From: Pieris napi
Lineage: Eukaryota > Arthropoda > Insecta > Lepidoptera > Pieridae
Assembly: GCF_905475465.1 (NCBI RefSeq)
Contig: NC_062239.1
Coordinates: 8,990,001-9,054,000 of the forward strand
Reading direction: 5' to 3'
Length of the DNA: 64,000 bases
A program made the translations under genes and the position numbers. This document shows positions 11,746-23,185 of this stretch, in pieces (the stretch's first letter is position 1; every line of letters begins with the position of its first letter). The notes beneath the pieces are model-generated. The model was given only the letters and a program-made list of their open reading frames with translations. It was not told the DNA's origin and did not search any database.

Positions 11746-12227
11746 TGGTGGCTGTACACACTCGGCGAGAGCTTCTCGCCGAGAGTCTCGACCGAGAGGA
11801 CCGAGAGAAGAGCGCAGCCTGTACACACTCGTTACGTTAATTGTATTTAAAACACCGTTGATAATGGACGTGGCAACCGCTGCTGCTGTTTGTCTTTGTG
11901 CAATGACTTATTATAATTTTCTTCACGTTAACCATTAAAAAAAATACGAAGCCATGGCAAAGAAGAAGATGGTCACTATACACCGCAACAGAAATTGGTA
12001 ATTAGGATCATAAAGTTTTAATATTATCCAAAATTTAATGATTGAACGAGTGTGTACAGGTCGCTCTCGTTTTACTCGCGAGACCCTTTGACTCGTGCGC
12101 AAAAAACCGACAGGCGACCGAGAGAGGCGAGACCAACTGCGAGGAAGCGAGGCGAGACGAGAGCTCTACTGTACACTCTCGCACTCGGCCTGTCTCGGGG
12201 TGTCTCGACGAGTGTGTACAGCCACCA
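11746..12227. mobile_element. Harbinger-like MITE, 482 bp, with TTA duplication
   Basis: Both ends read TGGTGGCTGTACACACTCG inward and are flanked by TTA (11743-11745 and 12228-12230), the three-base duplication of PIF/Harbinger transposons. TGTACACACTCG occurs four times: 11753 and 11820 direct, 12047 and 12209 inverted. Each arm is therefore bracketed by two copies. The arms are rich in CGAGAG-type sequence and fold on themselves. The centre (11835-12040) is unrelated AT-rich DNA that may contain a fossil of the parent transposase. Confidence 0.85.
11864..12001 (+). pseudogene. Possible fossil N-terminus of a Harbinger transposase inside the MITE
   Basis: From an ATG at 11864 the frame reads MDVATAAAVCLCAMTYYNFL and reaches a stop at 11936. 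In the same frame it continues past the stop with a lysine-rich stretch (MAKKKMVTIHRNRNW) to a second stop at 11999. Harbinger-type transposases often begin with an alanine/leucine-rich helix, then a basic stretch and a WVHPxxRxR-like motif; VTIHRNR could be its decayed form. The match is weak and from memory. If right, the MITE is an internal-deletion derivative of a full element. Confidence 0.3.
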
Positions 12228-12959
12228 TTAGTTGGAAACCGTTTAAGTTCGATGAGATCTCTGTTCAGTTTTTACACAGATTGATCTCCATGCGAAAAAG
12301 AAAGTAGGTTCTGATGATGACACGCTTAGCTATAATTAACTGAAAATGGTTTTGTTTATCATCTAAATTTAACTGAGAATCGATAATTTTTTATTTTTTT
12401 TATATTTAGTAAGTAGCATTCGAACAATATTCATTGAATCTTGTGATAGGAGGCACACTTTATAATAATAAAATGTATGAACCCAGTGAGTAGATCACGA
12501 TCTGTGGCTAAGCGTACGAGTCGGAAGTCGAGCATACTACCTTTATATGCGCAATTAAACCGTTTAATGATGCATCTGTCAGTAATATTCCTTACCTATT
12601 CCTTCGATGAATCTATCGAAGCCTAAGATTCAAGATAAAGCACCTCCTCTATATTTATACCTAGCAATTTTACTAAATGTACGTACGTCCAAACATACGT
12701 CTACTTGATATATTTTTTAAGTACATCAAAGACTTGTGAATCGAATTCTCTATTCTCGAATCTTCTTGAAGAATTTACAAATAATTGCCACTTGTAACTT
12801 GTATCGTCAGTCAAATATTGTAATTCTATAAACATATTTTTTAAACTTTTGAAGTAACATTCGTAATTGTGAGCGTAACCCACTATTAGAAGTGAAACCC
12901 TTAAATGAAAATATATATAGGTAATGATTATCCATGAAGCCATTGTATGTAGAATTTAT

Positions 12960-13492
12960 TCTAAGACCAAGACTCGACTCGACTCAAAATATTCAAGTAA
13001 GGAAATAAAGAAAATATCATTAAATGACCTTCAGGACTGCGCATGCTAGAATTACATAATAGAGTCCTTTATGGTAGAGAACCATGTTTATGCCGACACC
13101 GGCAGCCGCAAAGTGAGCAATTAGGATTATATCATTATCGATCGAGCGGTGAACAGCTGAGCGAGGATTCAGCCGGGTTGTTTAGACGCAATGCAGATCA
13201 CGTGTGCGTCGATCAGCCTAGAGCCTCTTCTGTATACGCCCTAAATCATCTATCTTCTTCTAACACGTGTAGAAAGTAAGGCGATAGTTGAGAGAGAAAG
13301 TCTGAGGGTTGGAGCCGGTGGAGACGCCGGCGCGTCTGCGTGCCGCGCATCGCGAATCAATGTTTGCGCGCGCAAACGGCGAGCTACCTCGCCTTCCAGA
13401 GTCATTCTGTGCGGAGTTCTCGTCCACAGCGGTCGACTGTGCGCTATCTTCTGGGCGAACCGTCGGCAGTCGCGCCGGCGCCGCCGTCGGCG
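12960..13492 (+). promoter_or_regulatory. CpG-rich leader and probable promoter-proximal region of the MAP1-like gene
   Basis: Base composition changes sharply from AT-rich flank to GC- and CpG-rich DNA from about 13040, peaking at 13310-13500 just before the ATG. Two perfect palindromic E-boxes (CACGTG) lie at 13199-13204 and 13264-13269, 65 bp apart; such sites bind bHLH factors. No clear TATA box is visible at a sensible distance, so the transcription start cannot be placed. Open frames here on both strands (for example 13250-13618 minus) are what GC-rich DNA gives by chance and are not called as genes. Confidence 0.4.
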
Positions 13493-13649
13493 ATGGACCA
13501 CGACGAGGACAGGTCCTTGTCCCTGGGAACGGAGGTCTCGGCCTCCGTACCCCCACCGAGTCCTCTCACGGGATGCTATCTCCTTGCTGTCATCGGCGAG
13601 CCCCACACTCAAGAACATAAGGAAATTATTCTGCAGCGCCTCGCTAAAG
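13493..13649 (+). CDS. futsch: First coding exon of a MAP1-family microtubule-associated protein (futsch candidate)
   Basis: The ATG at 13493 opens 52 full codons plus one base. The exon ends at AAG before GTGAGT, a strong splice donor, leaving a phase-1 intron that splits a glycine codon. The peptide has an acidic start (MDHDEDRSLSLG), a Pro/Ser stretch (PPPSPLTG), then CYLLAVIGEPHTQEHKEII and QRLAKG. The pattern YLLxVxGExxTxEH is what I know from the N-terminus of vertebrate MAP1A/MAP1B and the Drosophila orthologue futsch, which bind microtubules in axons and dendrites. In those proteins a Gly followed by a Ser-Trp-Asp motif comes next, which fits the split glycine here. The frame is open upstream to 13340 but with no ATG, so 13493 is the likely start. 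GC content is far above the surroundings. No later exon was recognised. The assignment rests on about 25 residues recalled from family knowledge, not on a search. Confidence 0.68.
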
Positions 13650-13699
13650 GTGAGTCTTAGTGACGTACTAATTTGCCGGCTGAGTTATGACTTATGAGC

Positions 13700-16600
13700 G
13701 TGATCGTGAAAGTTGATAAATACGTTAAGTTTTTCTCGTTCGGAGTAATTTTATAAAATATTTGCCACCGGTATGCACAAGAATGCAGTGTCCGTCGTGA
13801 TTAGATTAGTTTTCGCCGGTACATTGTGTTTTCTTCGTTGCGTCATCCGTGACGTGCATTCGTTTTTCTAAGTCAGTTATCTAATTGAATCAATTGATGC
13901 ACAATTGCATTATTGTACGAAAATTATGTACCTGAGAAATTAAAGACATGTGTAATTTATAAGATTAAACCTTGAAACGTAATTGGCAAAAATCATGAAG
14001 AAAAAATTATCAAGTCTAGTGGATGTTTTTTTAAACCTAAAACAAACTTAATCTGGTTTTAATGGTAACCGACTTATCACCTCATTGTTAACATAGAAGA
14101 AGAACAAAAGAAGATGGAATAAAAAGAAATGATTGGAAACGAAAGTATAGAAAAATATACAGATAAATTGCTCGTAAAAAGCTCTAATAAAGAAAAAATT
14201 ATGTACACATTATGATGTCCATCCGAGTAAGAGTGAAAGTGCATATCTGTAAAATGTTATATTGTTTGCAAATAGATCTTTATTGCGGAAATGCAGCAAA
14301 ACAATTGCGTCTGTTTTAGGAGCTTCCGGTTAACGGTCATTAAAATAATACGGAACATGCCAAAGACAATTACATCCACCATACATTCTAATTGTAAAAA
14401 TAATCGCGAAGCATTGTGTTGTCTTTTAAAAACCTATATAAAATAGTAAATGTACCTCCAAGACCTAGAGGATAATCCATAGTTCCTGAGTTTCATTCTT
14501 TGCATAGCAATATTTTATTTGTAGGATCATTAACCACTAACTAAACAATGGAGGATCATTTTTGTAGGTCGGCAATTAACTAGTAAATAGTATAAAATTT
14601 GAAGAATCTATTAATTTAAATTCAACGAACCTCTTATTTTATCCAATAAGATGTGGTCAAATTGATTAATATAGAAAAATTGCCGTCGGCGTCGCATCAC
14701 TGAAGATATATTTCTAAGAATTGTAATTTGACACTATTTAACTTTGATACAAAAATTAATTTAGATAATATATACAAACAATAATAATATTTTCATCGTA
14801 AATAAGTTATACCATAATATAGGTTACCGGACCATAACATTATAAAAAAAGAACATAACCTAGCAAGAAAGGGATAATTGATTTTATTCAATTTTGACAA
14901 ATAGAGGACCTAAATTTCTTAATACTCTACGAAGACGCGTGCGCATTGTCAGTATTATATCACATATCGGTTTTTAGTAATAATTAGTAGGTTACTTATG
15001 AGACATAGCGCTAAGTACTAAGACTCTTACGTCAAATTTATGGGATTTTTTCAAAGGCAGAGTTAGAAAGTCTTGACTCTGGATCACTCAAAATTAAAAA
15101 AAAAAAATTAATGTTAAGGTGCTAATTAGGATAGAGCTTACTCACCAATGACAAGTACCAGCGTTAATCACATGTCAAGCAAGCTAGATAATCTATCAAA
15201 ATAATAAAATAGTTTTATTTAAAAAATACATTAAAACTTGAACAAAATTAATATAAAATTAAACGTAAATAATATTTTAAACACTTGAAAGAAAACCACT
15301 TTCTCAAATCGGATGCAATACCTTTAGCACTTCTGATAGTGAAAGTATTAGATCATCTCTTATCATATACACACACATAACTCATAGACACTGATAACAG
15401 ATTTTACTGGTGCATAGTTTTAAAAATTGCATCTATAGTTGGATTTTTAACAAATCCCATGATTATATCATTAATATTTGACAATACTAGAATAATGTGA
15501 TTGGTTCAGAGAGGGTTTAAACGCCCGGATAGGATCCATAAATATGTCCATAAATATGTGCCCCATTACTTGATATTACTAATCCCATTCATTTAAAATA
15601 AAAGTTGTATTTCGTCAGTCATTCTGCAATTTATAAACTTAACTTAACTTTACTTGAATATACTAATTGAAGCCGGTCCGTGTCAATCTTTAAAATGATT
15701 TTTAAATTTTGATGAAAAGACAGGTCAATTAGGTCAAAGTATCCGACAATTATTTGACAAATATTTATTTTCTAAATAAATATTTTTTTATCGACATATT
15801 GAAAATAATAGTGAGCTGGAAGACAAATGATCTAAGTGATATGTAATCATGAAGATAAGTAATCAATGTTTTTAATTATGCATTTCAAAACATATGTAAA
15901 ATAACATCGCTATGTGGATCAGAAAATATTGTCGTATTGTTTTGTAATAAGTCAAGATATTTGACTTATCTATCCGTCGATATAATTCAGAAAAAGTAAT
16001 TTTTGATAAAAATATTTTAATAATTAAAAATCAATCGCATAGGTACTATATTGCTAAACAAAACTTCAAGACGGCTGGACTAAATCGAGAAATTATTCTT
16101 TTAATTATTCCTTGAACTCTGAGGATTTTATGGAGAGAAAATTTGGAAATCGTAAAAAAATATAGTTTTTATTTTAAGAAACGAAGCCCCAAGGCAAATA
16201 ACAAAATCATATTAAGTCTAAAAGAAGTTTGCGGGGCAGCTTGTTATTAATAATTATAGGCGTATTAATGACCTATTTTTAACATTCAGATGCTAGTATA
16301 ATGTAATAAAATAAATAATTACTTTCATTCATGCTTATTTACTTGTATTCAGACGACTATTGAAGAGCGATTTCTACGTTTTTGTCATCCTTCGTGATTC
16401 CACTTTCTTTTACTAAAAAAGAAACATACAACGTTCTTAACATTTTTATAATTAAATTTTGACGTGTGTTGGTTCTATTTTGCAATTTGCACGTTATTTA
16501 ACATTTAAGCTATTTAAAGCAACGAATTGTTAATGTCATGCATCGCTAATTGACAAATTTGTTATTCTGTCTAGGATGTGATGTGTCATTCAAGTTATAA

Positions 16601-19600
16601 CTTAATTTTAATCTAAAATACTTTGAAATCTTCGCGAAAATATTGTTGTTTGATTATTCCATGTTACTATTAAGTATGATGAATAATAATAATAATACTT
16701 TTTACTGTATTAAAATATATCTACTGGAGTGTATATTTAGAGTTTTCAAAAGATGCTGCAAGCCGAAATGATATCTGGATAAATAAGGACTCCAGCGATT
16801 TTAAAAGCTTGTAAGGATACATAAATATATGTTATGTGATATGGGTTTTTACCAATACTTCATAAGGCTATCGTTATGAGCCTAATAAATCTTACAAAAT
16901 TTAAACACTTAAATATAACTGAGTAAAATTACATAACTATTAAAGATACATCCTTAACTATTTATCACCAAGTAAGCCCCTTACCCGAATCTGGTAACGG
17001 GGTTGGCACCAACATTTTAACTAAAACTAAATCTACTAAATAAATAATAACGTAGTAATATTAATTGCCTTTATGGGCGTTACCTAACGCTGGTCATTCG
17101 AATACTGCTAAATACTACGCTACAAAACTTAACGGGTGTATAGGCTTTATGTATATATAGACTATAAAATATGAACACAATCAACACTTTAGGAAATCGT
17201 TTAATTAATTAAGAAATAAATTCTTGTAATTCTTCGCGGTCGGCTGAGTTCACATGAGGTGCGCGCACGCCTCATTGATGCTCACACACTTCACTGGATC
17301 ACATCTAAGTGTTATATCGCTCTATGCAAAACTTTAACGATTATTGAACCTCCAAAAGTAACGAGATAGGCAAATTTAGTTTTCCATTTTTAAACATTGT
17401 TTTTTTAATAAATTACAGAGCTGAAAGATTCCTGTCACCCCTTTGAGAGGATAGACTCTAAATAATAGACAACATGTGTACATAGTCCATTTTCCATTGT
17501 TTATAAAATATATTGAATTTGTTTATGATATGATACACTTAAATGTTAAAGTTACTGCAAATATAAGTAAGTTTTTTACAAATCAAATAAGTCGTCAACT
17601 TAATCACTTACGACATAGAATATATCAATAATAGATTTTTTTACAGTTGGCAAGACAATGCCAAATATTATATTAAGAAATTCTTTTAACTATATTATGT
17701 ACACGAAACGATACAGAAAAACAAATCAAATAAGAAGTTGTCAAACGCACTCAACAGATCAATACCATAGATTTGAGACATATGGTCAAAAATAATCTTT
17801 ATTACTAAAGGTTGTCTATGGTCACACATAAAAAGACTCGCTTATTGCTATATCTAATAAGACGCAGATTTAACAGTTAAATAAATGATTATGAAGTCAA
17901 AATTTCACTTAATGTAGATGCCCTTGGCAATGAATTAGAAGCCATTGAAGATTCGTCGAGACGCACAAGGGATTACGAACACGTGCGAACTAGGACTTAG
18001 CCTAGTCTGTTGGATATCTTGTAAACAATACCAGGCTGTTGGGATTATTCCGCTGACTGAGTTTCTGACGCTGTCAGGTCGCACAATTTCTAAGGCATTG
18101 TGAGCTATTCATGTTCTATATATTACGGACGTTACGTTGTATAATACTTAAAATTACATAAGGCTACTGAGTCATAATGTATAACAAAAGATATAAAAAT
18201 GTAACAAATAAAACACTTAATACAAAATACTAATAAGTTTTTTAAACAACTCTCAATTAAACGGGTGGCAAGTGGTGTTCAATTATTAATTTTTTTCTGA
18301 TCTACAACATAAACAACATTATTGTTAACACGTTAATACTCTACGATAATAATATGTACTGTCTCAGATATCCATTACATTTTTGAATCACTTCCATTTA
18401 ATAATCAAAGTAATCTTAATTTAACATAAAATAATATCATTAGTTTCTGTATCTTTCGAGGCAGTAGCAGTTTTCGTATGGTGTGGATATAAGAAATATA
18501 AATACGGCTACTTAATACCAAGTATAAAATAATAAAGACAAATAGCACATTCCCTTTACCTACAAAAGATCAACAAGTTGTTTTCTACCTTCACTGGCAG
18601 TCATTTTCGACAATAAAACAATATTTAAACTATCAGATAACGATCTCCTTATAACTGTTATAACCTATGCGATACTATAAAAAACTAACTTTGTTTTAAA
18701 TAAATATTTTTGTAGAATGAAGTTGATAATGATACCACATATCCATATATTACGGAGACTGAATAATCGCGCTATCAGTCAACTTACTTACATTTTTTTT
18801 TTAAATTTCTTTATTTTACAAAAAAATATAATACTATCATAATAAGTTACATTAGAAAACCGCTGTGGTTTATATTGATGTAACCATAACAGTCTTGTTT
18901 AGGAGCGCGACAAATGCATATAAAAGTAGTTTTTTAATTTACTGTTTATATTGGTTGGCGTTAGGCAATCTAATATGTGATTGGGTAGACCATTTATTAG
19001 CCGCGGTGGATAATTATATCATTCTTATATTCTTTTTTATTTATAAATGTAACCACTTTTATAAAAAAAGTTTTAGTCTTTGTCGGAAAACTTCGATTTA
19101 AAATCTTCTCGTCTTTAAAGAAAATATTTCCACTAATATTCCCTATGTACCTACTGAACAGACCGGGTATAAATATCGATATAGAAGTGCGACTATAATG
19201 AGCTGAAGACCTGTCTACAGTAAATAGTTTACTTATGTGCAATCGTATGCATAGAGCTTAGTCGTTGCAATAAATTGAATCCGCTTGGCGTAAAAGAAAT
19301 TTCTTGTAATTAACATCATCACATACCGAAGCTATCTTCGATCTGTCCGCGTATTAATATTTCTTAATTATTAATCATTAAGAGACGTTACTAGTTATTA
19401 CAAAAATATGTTCTATGATGCCTGTTTTCTCGATGGCGTCTTCATCAAGATCAAAATTTTCTTTCTTTATCTGTAATAAGTATCGTGCTCATTTTTGCAT
19501 TTTGGTTAAATTTTATTTAGTTAACACTTATAAAATCATATTTTTGTACGAGAGAATATGGCGTTGCAGTGAGTAGGTTTAATGACAAATTATATCTAAT

Positions 19601-21525
19601 GCATGTGGCAGGTGATTTTCATTTGACGTATAAATGTGTGTGTATTATACACGTAGAAATCAGGAGCAATTGATATAAGACTGGACTTTAAACGCGATGC
19701 CACAAGGTTGAGTATTACATGACTGGGCTAACATATATTTTTATAGTCAGTGAATATATTTAATTTATTTGAAAACAACGAAAGGACAAAATGTCGTAAA
19801 ATTTATCTGAATATTATTCATACTGAAATATTAAATTCAATCTTCTAAATGGAACATTTATGAATACATTATTAAAACGATACCCAAGGCAATACTGAAA
19901 GGAGAGACAAAAGGGATTGCTGTTACATAATTTAGGAAGGGTCAGATTGATAGAGGTCGAACGGCCAAGGTCTGAGCTGTCATTGGCATCCCGATCGGAA
20001 TTTAAGGAAAAATTATATTGAATTTATTGATAATCATTTTTTATTAATTTTGATTTGCCTTATCATGTTTTACGTAATTATACGCTTTATTTATTTAAGA
20101 ATATTAACAATTTTCTTTTGGAGAATTTTTTTTTATACAATTTTCAGCAATTTAAATTAAAATCTAAATTAGACAAACTGCCACTTAATAAATACTTATT
20201 CGTCTAATGCAAATTTACTACGCTTTTGTTTTAATTGATCATCTCACAACCAAATAGTATATGCCATTCAAATGAACAGCGTTGTTGTACTGGTACAAAT
20301 ATAGGTAAAATAATGTTATTTACGCCTTAATTCTTAAAACACAAAAGTAAATTTTATAAAAAATCAATCTAGAAATAATGTTTGTTTTTTGTCGCCGTTG
20401 ACTGTACTATCTATATCTATACTATACTTGGTCGTGTATGTCTTAAGAGTACGAGTATAGACTCGGACTTTTCTGTGTTTATATGTAAAAAAAAAATATT
20501 TCGTGATTTTTTCGTATGATATACATTTTGTATGCCAATATTGAGCAGGCAATGACTCACGAGTCGTGACCCAGTATGCGACGGAAACACAACGCTTCCT
20601 TGCTTAGGGGGGCAGTATAGCAAACAAGTAACGACACACGTTTGTTTCAAAATTTAAAATCAAAACTGTTCAATAGTCAAATATGATCTAATTCCGACTA
20701 GTAAATAAATCTAATCAAAATGATATACTTTAATAATTCAAATGAAATTTGAACAGTATACACAACATAAAGTCGCTACTAATTTTTTAGTACAACTTGT
20801 CTAGATATACTCAAAAATCAGTTACAATCTTAATAAAACCTAGCAAAAAGCCTATATTGATAATAATATATTATGATTATGATAATATAATCTATGGAAA
20901 ACCAATAGATTATACTTTATAGATAGATTTACTTTGATAGATTTGTATATATCACTATAATTAAATTCTGAAGAGTTTGTCTTTTAACTTTGTAAATTAA
21001 AAACATATTAATATGTTGGATAGTACATTTATTGAGGAAGGCTATATTTACGCTACGATCGAATTAACACTGTCGAAGCCACGGAACACTGCTAGGCAAT
21101 TATATAAGTATTTAATAATAAAAGTTATTTCACTGCGAATTTGATTATTTCTTATTATTTGTCGTTTATTATACAGGATTCGTGATTTAATCAAAATATT
21201 TAATCATTTTTAGATTTAAAATTCTAAAATCGCTACTGCGCCATTCTTAAACCGAAATTATGGTAATTCTCGACTGCTCCTCCGCACATTAAGGCACAGT
21301 AATTATATTATAGATGCCAGTTAGGAGCAGGTGCGAAAATAATCTCATTAATAAGGGGGAATCTCACACTAATACTTTGAATTATTACCCAGTACGTATA
21401 TTAGAGGCTTTGTAACAAAATGGCTTCCGTTTACTGCACACAGTCTTCTTTATTAAATTATGCATTTTATAGTAGGTTTCTTATACAAATATGCCCTATA
21501 AAATGTATTACTTCAATTTTAAAAA
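13700..21525. other. Intronic DNA, no repeat family recognised
   Basis: Almost 8 kb of AT-rich sequence without recognised mobile elements, the longest such stretch in the window. There is a short inverted repeat TGAGG-TGCGCGCA-CGCCTCA near 17256. Immediately after a first exon, such repeat-poor DNA can hold intronic enhancers, but nothing specific is visible. Confidence 0.4.
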
Positions 21526-21529
21526 AAAC

Positions 21530-21700
21530 TTTTATTTAAAATAGGAGCAAACGAGCCTACGGGACGCCTAAAAAGGGTAGTCATAGCCCATGGACAACCA
21601 TTTTAGTAGGTGCGTTGCCGGCCTTTGAGAGAGTATACTCTTACTTTAAACAATTGGAGGTCGTATCGGTCAAGTCGATTCCACAGTTCGCAAGTTGTAT
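21530..21700 (-). repeat. LINE 3' end fragment (CCCGTAGGCTCGTTTG type, minus)
   Basis: The minus strand reads CAAAGGCCGGCAACGCACCT, then a GGGCT-containing segment, GGCGTCCCGTAGGCTCGTTT and an A-rich tail. It matches 48796-48905 in the opposite orientation. Confidence 0.6.
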
Positions 21701-22660
21701 GCCAATATTAACAATTTTTTAGTTAAAAGTGCAATTTTTTACTTTTTTATGAATAAGGGGTATAATCTGATAAGGTAATTTTAAATTGACTATCAATTTT
21801 ATACTAATTTAATCAAATGCAGACTAAAAAAAATGAATAGAAAAGCAAAGAATAACAATTTTATGAAAGCCATTAAAAACGAAAGAGCATCTCAAAGTGC
21901 AGAATATTGTCAAAGGCTAAACTCCGAAGAAAACCACTCCAATATTATGCTAATGCTAAATTATGCAGTGTATTTTTGCGCCGCTGAGATCATCATTTGC
22001 CTGTGTCATGTACGACCAACATTCATGAAGAAATATGTGTTTATACGCGCTTTGATATATTGTGACGTTATTGGATTGTTGCGGCCGCTCAGCGCGTCCA
22101 GGGTTTGAATCCTTCTGCATCCATAACTGTGTAAAACAGCCCTAAATAAAACAGACGCAATGAAATCACTTCTTGACAAAAATTTGAGAAATTGTTGATT
22201 TTGAAACTAGAATCGTGTAAAAAATATTGCTATGGAGTTTTATTGTTTATACAGACAAAAATTGTTCAACAGTTTGTTCTAGTAATTGTTTGCTATTAGA
22301 AATACTTCCAAGATATACCTTATTTTTTTTACACTTATATGAGGGTTTTATACTCTAGAAAATTTAGTATTGAATTCTAAAGAATTAAAGATCTTACACT
22401 ATGACCTAGAAAAAGTCTAGACCAAGATTAGATTTCGAAGTTCGCACGCTAACAATGCTTCCATTGTGCCGGCAACAACGTTCACACTTGTCTTCAAATC
22501 ATGTGTATTTTTAGACTAGACTTAGCTTGTAACAAACTTGTAAAGATTTTCCGACTGACTAGTTTTGTCGCTTTCCATCAAAAATTCATTCAACGATGTA
22601 ATCTATTATACCAAATCTATAATATTATTAATATTATATAATAAAATAAAATAAAATAAT

Positions 22661-22850
22661 ATTATATTATATTATATTATATTATATTATATTATATTAT
22701 ATTATATTATATTATATTATATTATATTATATCATATTATATTATATTATATTATATTATATTATATTATATTATATTATATTATATTATATTATATTAT
22801 ATTATATTATATTATATTATATTATATTATATTATATTATATTATATTAT
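22661..22850 (+). repeat. ATTAT pentanucleotide microsatellite, 38 units
   Basis: 190 bp of uninterrupted ATTAT units with a single T-to-C change at 22733. It is preceded by a short AAAAT-type run (about 22640-22658) and followed by TAATAATAAT. Length and purity suggest high mutability. Confidence 0.95.
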
Positions 22851-23079
22851 TAATAATAATTATTTTTATCTATAAGTAAGTAATAAATTAGCTAAGCTTT
22901 GCTACCACAAATTGACATTACCCAGTTATAGACTTTTGTCTCCGAACTAAATGATTTCCAAAAAACAGAATTTACGTAAAATGGAACTACCACGCGCTTA
23001 GTGGATCTACAATCTATAAATACATGGTCCTAGATGGCATCGGTTTCTTTAATAATTTTTCTATATCTTCTACTTCTAA

Positions 23080-23185
23080 GTAGTCTTCATTGAAGGTCGT
23101 TCCTGAAAATCCCTAACCGATACTTCGACTTGTGGCCTCCACACCCCTCTATCCTTAGTTTGTCTCGGCGCATTAGGGATTTATG
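23080..23185 (-). repeat. LINE 3' end fragment, same family as 50345-50860
   Basis: GTAGTCTTCATTGAAGGTCG, a CCCTAACC phrase, CTTAGTTTGTCTCGGCGCAT and TAGGGATT align in order with 50357-50465. About 100 bp, no frame. Confidence 0.55.

Noticed and set aside
13250..13618. Long minus-strand frames (98 and 122 codons) opposite the MAP1-like exon
   Set aside because: They lie in the CpG-rich block, are arginine/proline-rich low-complexity translations and have no recognisable domain. The plus-strand frame has the conserved motif and the splice donor.
22661..22850. CRISPR-like or satellite array
   Set aside because: It is a simple pentanucleotide microsatellite without spacers. No CRISPR-like repeat-spacer pattern exists in the window.
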